Assembly (NCBI GenBank): GCA_038056915.1
Contig: JBBUEO010000028.1
Location: 1 to 11,703 of the forward strand
Length of the DNA: 11,703 nt
DNA from: JBBUEO01 sp038056915
GTDB lineage: Bacteria; Patescibacteriota; UBA1384; UBA12157; JAENIV01
Reading direction: 5' to 3'
The translations under genes and the position numbers were made by a program. The notes under the pieces are model-generated. The model was not told the DNA's origin and did not search any database. It was given only the letters and a program-made list of their open reading frames with translations. Positions 5,816 through 11,703 of the stretch are shown in pieces (the first letter of the stretch is position 1; each line of letters starts with the position of its first letter).

Positions 5816-8803
5816 TCAAAGCTGTCCGCCCCAGTAGTTGGGCTCATCCGATTTGGACGGTTTAAGCGGTGGTTCTGATTTTGGCGGTTTTGCCGACGGC
5901 GGATTCAAGGGAGTTTTTTTATCCAAATCGGATTTTGCTTTTTTGCTTTTTTCTTCTTTTTTATAATCCCTAACTTTAATATTTTTAGGGATTTTTGAAA
6001 CAGAAGGCTCGCGCCAGGAATCCCGATGGGCTTTAGCCCAATCGGGCAACTTGCCGGTTTTTCCTTCTGCTGGCTGATCTTTTTTTTCATCTTCGTCTTG
6101 CTGCGCGTTGCCTTTATTTTTCCTCTCATTTTTCTCTTTGCCTTCATCTTGATCAATTTCATTATCCAATTGTTTCTCTACCTTTTCTTCCAAAAATTCT
6201 TGAGGTTTACCTTTCTCATCCCCCCGTTCATCTAATTCTTTTTCCAGTTTTTCCTTTTGAATTACCGTCACCGAAGTGACTTTATCCCCAGCATTTAAGC
6301 GCATTAAGATTACTCCCTGAGTATCGCGCTGGAGCTTTTTAACCGATGAGAGCGCCATCCGAATCATCTGACCTTTTAAAGAAGCCAAAATTAAATCATA
6401 ATCGTTGGCAAAGACTAACTTCATTCCCACGATGCCGCCGGTGCGCGAGGTAACATTTGCCGCCCTCATCCCCACCCCGCCGCGAAGCTGTTTTTTAAAA
6501 TATGTCAAAGGTGTTCGCTTGCCAAAACCTTTTTCTAAAACAATTAAGGCATTGGTTTGCGATTCTTCTCCTGCCAGGATGACATCGGTAGACACAACAT
6601 AGTCGTTTTCTCTTAGATGAATTCCTCTTACCCCGCCAGCGGTCCGACCCATTTGCCGAATATCTTTTTCATTATAAAAAATTGATAGTCCTTTAGCGGA
6701 AACTTGAAAGATACTGTCAGAGCCGGTGGTCACTTTCACCCATGAAAGGCGATCATCTTTTTTAAGTTTAATTGCCATAATCCCGGTTTGGCGAATCTTT
6801 TTATATAAAGCAAGCGGAGTTTTTTTAACAATTCCTTTAGTGGTTGCCAAAAGGATATATTGATATTCTTGGCTGTCTTTTTTAGAAAGGGTAATCATAG
6901 CGGTAACCTTTTCTTCGGGAGAAATTTGTAATATGTTAACAATTGCTTGGCCTTTTGCATGTCTTGAGGCCGAAGGAATCTCAAAAACTTTAGTGTGAAA
7001 AATCCGCCCCCGATCAGTAAAGAAATAAATATCATCATGGGTATCGGCGGAAATTAAATGTTCAATCATATCCTCTTCTTTAGTCTCCATGCCAATGACG
7101 CCTTTTCCGCCGCGAATTTGACTTCGATATGAGCCCACTGGCATCCTTTTAATGTAATTTCCTCTAGTTAAAATAATTATTACCGATTCTTGAGGAATTA
7201 AATCTTCAGCGGAAAATTTGCCCAAGGATTCGGGATAAATTTTCGTCTTACGGGGAGTGGCATATTTTTCTATGAGAACTTTGAGTTCTTTTTTAATAAT
7301 TTGCAAAATCTTTTTTTCGTCGGTCAAGATTGCTTGAAAATCTTGAATTTCTTTTAGTTTTTCTTGGTATTCTTGCTCAATTTTTTCTCGTTCCAATGCT
7401 GCCAGGGCGGCTAGTCTCATCTCTAAAATGGCGTCAACTTGCTGACTGGTAAGCTTGAATTTTGATTTTAATTTCTTGCCTGCCTCTTGCCGATCATGAG
7501 ATTTCCTAATCAAAGAGATTACCTCTTCAATTGATTTTAAAGCGATTCGCAAACCTTCTAAAATGTGAGCTCGCTCTTTGGCTTTTTGCAAAAGAAATTG
7601 GGTGCGCCGGCGAATAACTATTTTTCGATGTTTAAGATATTCTTCTAAAATATTTTTTAAAGTCAAAACCCGCGGCTGAAGACCATCAACTAAAGCAAGC
7701 ATATTGGTGTAAAAGGTAGTTTGAAGGTTAGTTAATTCATATAAGCGATTAAGAATTTTTTTGGGATAAGCGTTGGATTTTAATTCAATGACAATTCGCA
7801 CGCCTTCTTTTCGGTCGGATTCATCGCGAATATCAGTAATTCCTTCAAGTTTTTTTTCTTTTACTAAATCAGCGATTTTGGCAATTGTTTCCGCTTTATT
7901 CACTTGATAGGGAATTTCGGAAATAATAATCCGAAAACTGCGCCGGGATTCCTCGATTTTTCCTACTGCCCGCATGACAATTGCGCCCTTGCCGGTAGCA
8001 TAGGCGGTTTTAATTTGCTCTAATCCATAAATTTCCGCCCCGGTGGGAAAATCCGGACCCTTGATATAATCCATCAAATCTTCGATTGCGCAATCCGGAC
8101 AATCAATCAAATAACAAATTGCCTGGCAGACTTCCTCTAAATTATGGGGCGGGATGTTTGTTGCCATGCCGACGGCGATCCCCATCGAACCGTTAATTAA
8201 CAAATTTGGCAGCCGTCCTGGCAAGACTTTAGGCTCAACTCTGGTATTGTCATAATTAGGCGTAAAATCAACGGTTTCTTTATTTATATCAGCCATCATC
8301 TCCAAGGCGGCGGCAGTCAGACGACATTCAGTATAACGCATGGCTGCCGGGGCATCGCCGTCCATCGAGCCAAAATTGCCCTGTCCATCAACCAATTTTT
8401 GCCGCATTGAAAAATCCTGGGCTAATCTTACCAAAGTATCGTAAACTGCGATATCGCCATGAGGATGATATTTGCCTAAAACATCACCGACCACGGTGGC
8501 GGATTTGCGATATTTCCCTTGGGGGGAAAGTCCCAACTCATGCATTGAATAGAGAACTCGGCGATGGACTGGTTTTAGGCCATCGCGGACATCAGGCAAA
8601 GCGCGGGCGATAATCACTGACATGGCGTAATCCAAATAGGATTCGCGCATTTCATTTTCTAAAATCCGCGGTCTTATGAGTCCAAAAGCGGTTTTTTCAT
8701 CTTTAAGATCATTAATATTAGAAGAATTTTCCTCCTCTATTTTTGCAGATTCTTCTATTTTTTCCTCATTATTTTGGGATTTATCTAAAGAATTATTTTC
8801 CAT
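5816..8803 (-). CDS. gyrA: DNA gyrase subunit A, 995 aa, with a long charged C-terminal extension
   Basis: GyrA is the DNA-cutting subunit of gyrase (A2B2), which introduces negative supercoils. After a poorly conserved acidic N-terminus (1-40) come the winged-helix and tower domains. The catalytic tyrosine is Y157 in AAMRYTE, and the quinolone-determining segment is HPHGDIAVYD (113-122), with Ile118 where E. coli has Ser83. A coiled-coil region (about 395-515) and the exit gate follow, then a beta-pinwheel (about 535-850). IRGGKG (563-568) is a GyrA-box-like motif that favours gyrase over topoisomerase IV, and LRGGVG (773-778) is a second partial one. Residues 851-995 are an extra Lys/Glu/Asp- then Pro/Lys-rich tail with LPDWAKAHRDSW (919-930), ending YWGGQL. 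AAGGA lies about 9 nt before the ATG. The gene is third in the gyrB operon, 12 bp after the small basic protein, and ends at a hairpin plus T-run. Confidence 0.97.
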   Translation of the reverse strand: MENNSLDKSQNNEEKIEESAKIEEENSSNINDLKDEKTAFGLIRPRILENEMRESYLDYAMSVIIARALPDVRDGLKPVHRRVLYSMHELGLSPQGKYRKSATVVGDVLGKYHPHGDIAVYDTLVRLAQDFSMRQKLVDGQGNFGSMDGDAPAAMRYTECRLTAAALEMMADINKETVDFTPNYDNTRVEPKVLPGRLPNLLINGSMGIAVGMATNIPPHNLEEVCQAICYLIDCPDCAIEDLMDYIKGPDFPTGAEIYGLEQIKTAYATGKGAIVMRAVGKIEESRRSFRIIISEIPYQVNKAETIAKIADLVKEKKLEGITDIRDESDRKEGVRIVIELKSNAYPKKILNRLYELTNLQTTFYTNMLALVDGLQPRVLTLKNILEEYLKHRKIVIRRRTQFLLQKAKERAHILEGLRIALKSIEEVISLIRKSHDRQEAGKKLKSKFKLTSQQVDAILEMRLAALAALEREKIEQEYQEKLKEIQDFQAILTDEKKILQIIKKELKVLIEKYATPRKTKIYPESLGKFSAEDLIPQESVIIILTRGNYIKRMPVGSYRSQIRGGKGVIGMETKEEDMIEHLISADTHDDIYFFTDRGRIFHTKVFEIPSASRHAKGQAIVNILQISPEEKVTAMITLSKKDSQEYQYILLATTKGIVKKTPLALYKKIRQTGIMAIKLKKDDRLSWVKVTTGSDSIFQVSAKGLSIFYNEKDIRQMGRTAGGVRGIHLRENDYVVSTDVILAGEESQTNALIVLEKGFGKRTPLTYFKKQLRGGVGMRAANVTSRTGGIVGMKLVFANDYDLILASLKGQMIRMALSSVKKLQRDTQGVILMRLNAGDKVTSVTVIQKEKLEKELDERGDEKGKPQEFLEEKVEKQLDNEIDQDEGKEKNERKNKGNAQQDEDEKKDQPAEGKTGKLPDWAKAHRDSWREPSVSKIPKNIKVRDYKKEEKSKKAKSDLDKKTPLNPPSAKPPKSEPPLKPSKSDEPNYWGGQL

Positions 8804-8815
8804 GTAAACTATTCC

Positions 8816-9013
8816 TTACCGATGCTGGTGTTTAATAAATTGACCTTTTTTCTTTAATGCTTTTGGCGGAACGGCTTTGGGTTTGCCGCGCTGTTTGCCC
8901 ATTTCCCAAACATTGTACCATTTTTTGTGTTCTTTTTGGGTTTCTAAATAAGGGTTAGTCGGGTCAACTTGACTTCTAATTTTAATAAGTTTTTTACGGT
9001 TTTTCTTTTTCAT
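8816..9013 (-). CDS. Small highly basic protein between gyrB and gyrA, 65 aa, unidentified
   Basis: The peptide starts MKKKNRKKLIKIRSQ, has a central aromatic stretch HKKWYNVWEMGKQRGK (about 29-44) and a basic tail ending in QFIKHQHR. About a third of residues are Lys or Arg, with only four acidic ones, so it probably binds nucleic acid or the ribosome. I do not recognise a family. It is likely real. It lies in the same direction inside the gyrase operon, and its stop codon TAA forms part of the gyrA ribosome binding site (TAAGGA), so the two genes are probably translationally coupled. Its own ribosome binding site is weak (an AAGAA stretch before the ATG at 9013). A role as a gyrase-associated or nucleoid factor is a guess from position and charge only. 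Confidence 0.65.
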   Translation of the reverse strand: MKKKNRKKLIKIRSQVDPTNPYLETQKEHKKWYNVWEMGKQRGKPKAVPPKALKKKGQFIKHQHR

Positions 9014-9031
9014 AAGATTTCTTAATTTTTA

Positions 9032-9057
9032 TTTAGAATTTAGTATCTAGAATTTAG
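9032..9057. repeat. Two direct copies of TAGAATTTAG, 14 bp apart, between gyrB and the small gene
   Basis: TAGAATTTAG occurs at 9034-9043 and 9048-9057, and a partial AGAATTT continues to 9063. The 55-bp spacer between gyrB and the small gene is almost all A and T. This may be simple AT-rich drift, or it may mark a processing or protein-binding site. Confidence 0.4.
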
Positions 9058-9068
9058 AATTTTTCTAT

Positions 9069-10988
9069 TTAAATATCTAAATTTTTTACATATTTAGCAT
9101 GAGTTTGAATAAAACGCTTTCTAGGACCAACTTCATTACCCATAAGCATGGAAAAAATTTCATCGGCTTTTTCGGCATCCTCAACACTGACTTTCAGCAA
9201 TACTCGGTTTTGGGGATTCATCGTCGTCTCCCAAAGTTGAATTGGCGTCATCTCACCTAATCCTTTATAGCGCTGAACTGCTACTCCTTCGCCGACTTTT
9301 TTAATAAACTTATCTTTCTGTTCGTCATTGTAAGCGTACTGCTTAATTTTACCTCGGCTTAAAGAGTATAAAGGCGGTTGAGCGATAAATAAATTGCCAT
9401 TTTTGATCATTTCGGGAAAATGGCGGTAAAATAAAGTTAAAAGCAAGGTTCTAATGTGCGAACCGTCAACATCAGCATCGGTCATTATAATGACTCGTCC
9501 GTAACGAAGCTTACTCATATTCAAAATGTCGCCGATGCCAATCCCTAAAGCGACAATTAAAGCTTTAATCTCTTCCGAGGAAAGCATTTTATCTAAACGC
9601 GCCCGCTCGACATTTAAAATTTTGCCCCGCAAAGGCAAGATTGCCTGAAACTGGCGGTCACGACCCTGTTTGGCTGAACCGCCGGCGGAATCGCCCTCAA
9701 CAATATAAAGTTCGGAGTTTTTGGCATCCTTTGACGAACAATCAGCCAATTTTCCCGGCAAAGTCATCCCCTCAAGGGCTCCTTTTCTAATAACTGTTTC
9801 CCGGGCCGCTTTGGCAGCTAATCTTGCCCGCAAGGATAACGAACATTTCTCAATTATCCGGCGAGCGTCAGAGGGATGTTCTTCCAGCCAGAATCCCAGT
9901 CCTTCTAAAACCGCCTGCTCAACCATATTTTTCACTTCCGGATTTCCCAACCGAGCTTTAGTCTGACCTTCAAATTGAGGTTCAGGCAGTTTAACCGAGA
10001 TTACCGCAGTTAAGCCTTCACGAGTATCATCGCCCGAAAGAACCTCCTCAATGCCTTTTAAGAGTTCGCTTTTTTTGGCATAATCATTCAAAACCCGGGT
10101 TAAAGCTGTTCTAAATCCAGTCAGATGCGATCCGCCTTCAACAGTGTGAATATTATTAGCAAAAGTAAAAACGTGTTCGTTATAATCATCAGTATAAGCT
10201 AAAGCAACTTCTAAAATGAGACTATCAACTTGCTTGGAAAAATAAATCGTTTCATGGAGGCTGGTGCGATTTTTATTTAGATGTCTAACATAGGAAGAAA
10301 TGCCGCCCTCAAAATAAAAAGTATAACATTTCCCCTTTTCTGTATTTTTCTCTTCTTGGCGAAGATCGCAAACCGTAATTGTCACCCCTTTTGTTAGATA
10401 AGCCTGTTGACGAAGGTGATCTAAAATCTGCGCTAGTGAAAAATGGCGATTTTCAAAAATCTCCTCGTCCGGCTCAAAAGTAATTTGTGTCCCTTTTTCC
10501 TTTGTTTGGCCAATGACTTTGACCGAGGACTTTGGCTTACCGCGGGAGTATTCTTGAGCATAAATTTTATCGTCACGAAAGACTTCGACTTTCATCCAGC
10601 CCGATAAAGCATTCACTACCGAGACCCCTACTCCGTGCAAGCCGCCGGAAACTTTATAAGTCGGTCCGCCGCCGAATTTTGCACCGGCGTGCAAAGTCGT
10701 CATCACAGTCTCCAAGGCTGACTTTTTGGTTTGCTTGTGGATATCCACCGGGATGCCGCGGCCGTCGTCTTTAACTTTGACGCGGTTTTGTTCCAGAAGT
10801 TCGACGACAATTTTTTTACAAAAACCGGCCATCGCTTCATCAATGGCATTATCAACTACTTCCCAAATTAAATGATGCAACCCTTCCAAACCGGTGCCGC
10901 CGATGTACATCGCCGGACGCTTGCGTACCGGTTCGAGTCCTTCTAAAACCGTAATATGTTTGGCAGTATAATCTGATTGAGCCGACAA
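9069..10988 (-). CDS. gyrB: DNA gyrase subunit B, 639 aa
   Basis: GyrB is the ATPase subunit of gyrase. The GHKL ATP site shows EVVDNAID (43-50), DDGRGIP (74-80) and GGLHGVG (115-121), with the transducer lysine in QTKARLG (342-348). The TOPRIM domain has EGDSAGGSAKQGRDR (431-445) and the metal-binding DADVDGSHIR (504-513). The conserved C-terminal QRYKGLGEM (572-580) is present. The length is typical of GyrB lacking the roughly 170-residue enterobacterial insertion. The chosen start is the TTG at 10988, because a perfect AAGGAGG lies 5 nt before it and the protein then begins as other GyrBs do, a few residues before HITVLEGLEPVRKRPAMYIG. The frame is open to a TTG at 11057, but those 23 codons are only a structured leader. 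First gene of the gyrB, small basic protein, gyrA operon. Confidence 0.97.
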   Translation of the reverse strand: MSAQSDYTAKHITVLEGLEPVRKRPAMYIGGTGLEGLHHLIWEVVDNAIDEAMAGFCKKIVVELLEQNRVKVKDDGRGIPVDIHKQTKKSALETVMTTLHAGAKFGGGPTYKVSGGLHGVGVSVVNALSGWMKVEVFRDDKIYAQEYSRGKPKSSVKVIGQTKEKGTQITFEPDEEIFENRHFSLAQILDHLRQQAYLTKGVTITVCDLRQEEKNTEKGKCYTFYFEGGISSYVRHLNKNRTSLHETIYFSKQVDSLILEVALAYTDDYNEHVFTFANNIHTVEGGSHLTGFRTALTRVLNDYAKKSELLKGIEEVLSGDDTREGLTAVISVKLPEPQFEGQTKARLGNPEVKNMVEQAVLEGLGFWLEEHPSDARRIIEKCSLSLRARLAAKAARETVIRKGALEGMTLPGKLADCSSKDAKNSELYIVEGDSAGGSAKQGRDRQFQAILPLRGKILNVERARLDKMLSSEEIKALIVALGIGIGDILNMSKLRYGRVIIMTDADVDGSHIRTLLLTLFYRHFPEMIKNGNLFIAQPPLYSLSRGKIKQYAYNDEQKDKFIKKVGEGVAVQRYKGLGEMTPIQLWETTMNPQNRVLLKVSVEDAEKADEIFSMLMGNEVGPRKRFIQTHAKYVKNLDI

Positions 10989-10993
10989 AATAA

Positions 10994-11000
10994 CCTCCTT
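10994..11000 (-). promoter_or_regulatory. gyrB ribosome binding site AAGGAGG
   Basis: AAGGAGG with a 5-nt spacer (TTATT) precedes the TTG at 10988. It is the strongest ribosome binding site in the window and decides the gyrB start against the upstream TTG at 11057. A strong site with a weak start codon gives a deliberate balance. Confidence 0.85.
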
Positions 11001-11010
11001 TGACGCTTTG

Positions 11011-11044
11011 GTCGGAGCTCCGACATCCGAATGATCGTCGGAGC
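11011..11044. promoter_or_regulatory. GC-rich palindrome and hairpin in the gyrB leader; reads as a terminator rightward
   Basis: GTCGGAGCTCCGAC (11011-11024) is a perfect 14-bp palindrome. Its right half GCTCCGAC (11017-11024) also matches GTCGGAGC (11037-11044), giving an 8-bp GC-rich hairpin with a 12-base loop. On the plus strand that hairpin is followed by six T (11045-11050), a textbook intrinsic terminator. On the minus strand it lies in the gyrB leader, 10 bp before the ribosome binding site. It could be an operator, a leader structure, or a stop for antisense RNA from within gyrB. Confidence 0.65.
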
Positions 11045-11105
11045 TTTTTTCCAACAATTAAAACTCGGGATTTACCCCTTAATTATGTTTTTAATTTCTA
11101 TCTAT

Positions 11106-11134
11106 ATTATAGCAAATTTTTGTCTAAATTAAAA
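11106..11134 (-). promoter_or_regulatory. Extended -10 promoter of the gyrase operon
   Basis: On the minus strand TGC-TATAAT (TATAAT at 11111-11106) is a perfect extended -10. The best -35 at 17 bp is TTTTAA (11134-11129), only a half match, as is usual for extended -10 promoters. RNA would start near 11099, leaving a leader of about 110 nt with the palindrome hairpin before gyrB. Confidence 0.65.
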
Positions 11135-11164
11135 GGCCAGTTTATAACTTATTTCAAGTAGAAA

Positions 11165-11194
11165 GAGGCGAGACCTTTATGCAAGTCTCGCCTC
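11165..11194 (-). terminator. Hairpin terminator after the Cse60-like gene
   Basis: GAGGCGAGAC and GTCTCGCCTC form a perfect 10-bp stem with a 10-base loop. Leftward the stem is followed by TTTCTACTT, a weak T-tract. It separates the small gene from the gyrase promoter some 30 bp further on. Confidence 0.65.
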
Positions 11195-11198
11195 GTGT

Positions 11199-11230
11199 CA
11201 AAGCCATTTGTTTTAGACCCAAAGGCTTTG
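11199..11230 (-). other. First of two hairpins trailing the Cse60-like gene
   Basis: CAAAGCC (11199-11205) pairs with GGCTTTG (11224-11230), a 7-bp stem with an 18-base loop, starting directly at the stop codon of the small gene. It has no T-run, so it may protect the 3' end or help the following terminator. Confidence 0.5.
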
Positions 11231-11231
11231 T

Positions 11232-11417
11232 TCAAAGCGTGGGCACTTCGTAGCGATTTCTCCAGAAAATAGTAAGGATAATCTTGGCTCCGTCAACTGT
11301 GGGCATTGTTGACTGGCTGCTCGCTATAATCTCATTCACAGGGTTGTTGTCCAGCCAATCCTGGACTTCCCTCTTAAGACCTGACGCTGGCAATTCGAAT
11401 ACCTGCACTTGATACAT
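11232..11417 (-). CDS. Small Cse60-like protein, 61 aa
   Basis: The protein begins MYQVQVFELPAS and reads as strand, amphipathic helix (GLKREVQDWLDNNP), then two strands (NEIIASSQSTMP and GAKIILTIFWR). This layout and the pattern of a K/E-rich helix followed by xWLxxN resemble the small Spore_Cse60 family (Bacillus Cse60), which also occurs widely outside spore formers with unknown function. The match is by pattern only and is moderate. The ATG at 11417 is preferred because AGGGGG lies 7 nt upstream. The ATG at 11435 in the same frame would add MSGGIG, encoded by that ribosome binding site itself. It forms a monocistronic unit with its own promoter, two leader hairpins and two trailing hairpins. 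Its DNA looks more GC-rich than the neighbouring genes. No membrane segment or signal peptide is seen. Confidence 0.7.
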   Translation of the reverse strand: MYQVQVFELPASGLKREVQDWLDNNPVNEIIASSQSTMPTVDGAKIILTIFWRNRYEVPTL

Positions 11418-11442
11418 CCCAATACCCCCTGACATTAGGATA

Positions 11443-11494
11443 GCGACGATTGGCCCGTCGCGGTTAAGTGGGTGGACCGGAAGATCCCACTAAC
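11443..11494 (-). promoter_or_regulatory. Two-hairpin leader before the Cse60-like gene
   Basis: Read leftward, GTTAGTGGG pairs with CCCACTTAAC (11494-11463; nine pairs, one bulged T), then GCGACG pairs with CGTCGC (11461-11443; 6 bp, loop GGCCAAT). Both lie between the predicted RNA start (about 11493) and the ribosome binding site (11430-11425). Together they fill nearly the whole leader, which suggests regulation or 5' protection. It does not match a riboswitch class I know. Confidence 0.55.
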
Positions 11495-11499
11495 ACTAA

Positions 11500-11527
11500 A
11501 TTGTATCATATACATAAAAAAGATCAA
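11500..11527 (-). promoter_or_regulatory. Promoter for the Cse60-like gene
   Basis: On the minus strand TTGATC (11527-11522), a 16-bp spacer and TACAAT (11505-11500), with TGA just before the -10, form a plausible extended -10 promoter. The predicted start near 11493 coincides with the first leader hairpin. Confidence 0.6.
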
Positions 11528-11542
11528 CCCTCTTAACCAAAT

Positions 11543-11573
11543 TTAGCTACCCGATTGTAATAGAGGTAGCTAA
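11543..11573. other. 9-bp hairpin between the right-edge gene and the Cse60-like unit
   Basis: TTAGCTACC (11543-11551) pairs with GGTAGCTAA (11565-11573) over a 13-base loop, and the stem touches palindrome copy 3. Leftward it is followed by ATTTGG, so it may be a weak terminator for the right-edge gene. Confidence 0.5.
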
Positions 11574-11587
11574 CACCTTAGAGGTGT
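11573..11587. repeat. Copy 3 of the CCTTAGAGG palindrome family
   Basis: ACACCT-TAG-AGGTGT is a 6-bp inverted repeat around TAG and begins 29 bp beyond the stop of the right-edge gene. It keeps ACCT/AGGT of copies 1 and 2 while the outer pairs differ, with both arms changed together. Confidence 0.6.
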
Positions 11588-11616
11588 CAACCTGATGAAC
11601 TATCAAATTTCCCATT

Positions 11617-11703
11617 TCATCCGGAAATTTTTTTGTCAGTTTCTAAAACACCGTCAAATAAAATCTGGCTATTCAAATTTAACTGTAATTTTTGCCCTAC
11701 TAC
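11617..11703 (-). CDS. C-terminal end of an unidentified protein (28 residues visible)
   Basis: One minus-strand frame is open from the right edge to a TGA at 11617, and the other two are stopped within this stretch. The visible tail contains QKLQLNLNSQILFDGVLE and ends KKISG. The mix of alternating hydrophobic residues looks like a beta-rich domain end. It is too short to identify. A hairpin and a palindrome copy follow at 11543-11587. It could still be a chance frame. Confidence 0.4.
   Translation of the reverse strand, partial: VVGQKLQLNLNSQILFDGVLETDKKISG

Noticed and set aside
5816..8803. ParC (topoisomerase IV) instead of GyrA
   Set aside because: It is in an operon with gyrB, and a GyrA-box-like IRGGKG is present at residues 563-568.
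10989..11057. Upstream TTG start giving a 662-residue GyrB
   Set aside because: No ribosome binding site fits it, the extra residues are encoded by the palindrome hairpin, and AAGGAGG points to the TTG at 10988.
1..11703. CRISPR array, transposase, prophage genes, alternative genetic code
   Set aside because: No regularly spaced repeats or mobile-element proteins are visible, and TGA is used as a stop codon and not within genes.

Overview
The window looks like part of the chromosome of a Patescibacteria (Candidate Phyla Radiation) bacterium, probably near the Parcubacteria. The evidence is indirect: moderately AT-rich DNA, compact informational proteins (a 639-residue GyrB without the proteobacterial insert, a 627-residue IF2, an Obg without a C-terminal domain), a free-standing eukaryote-like RRM protein, and several small proteins with no clear relatives. 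TGA ends several genes and does not occur inside any of them, so the genetic code is standard; this argues against the Gracilibacteria/SR1 lineages. All protein genes lie on the minus strand, so transcription runs from high to low coordinates. A run of 100 N at 5588-5687 joins two contig pieces.

Right block (11703 to 5760, in transcription order). First comes the tail of an unidentified gene, then a short monocistronic unit for a 61-residue Cse60-like protein with its own promoter, two leader hairpins and two trailing hairpins. A gyrase operon follows: an extended -10 promoter, a leader with a GC-rich palindrome, gyrB (TTG start behind a strong ribosome binding site), a 65-residue very basic peptide, and gyrA with an unusual charged tail of about 145 residues. 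It ends at a hairpin plus T-run.

Middle (5369-5815). This stretch has no convincing protein gene. A near-consensus plus-strand promoter and a strong plus-strand terminator bracket the gap, which suggests an unidentified structured RNA divergent from infB.

Left block (5368 to 1). infB has no visible Shine-Dalgarno sequence, and its start codon sits in a hairpin. Then come a LysM/M23 cell-wall hydrolase with its own promoter, the ribosome-assembly GTPase obg, a monocistronic RRM RNA-binding protein with promoter and terminator, and the start of an unidentified protein that runs off the left edge.

The genes are mostly housekeeping: DNA supercoiling (GyrA/GyrB), translation initiation (IF2), 50S assembly (Obg), RNA binding (RRM) and envelope remodelling (M23). 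I see no CRISPR array, transposase, prophage or defence system. The most interesting material is non-coding or small: the plus-strand RNA, a palindrome family (three copies around CCTTAGAGG with covarying arms), the structured leaders, and the two small proteins.
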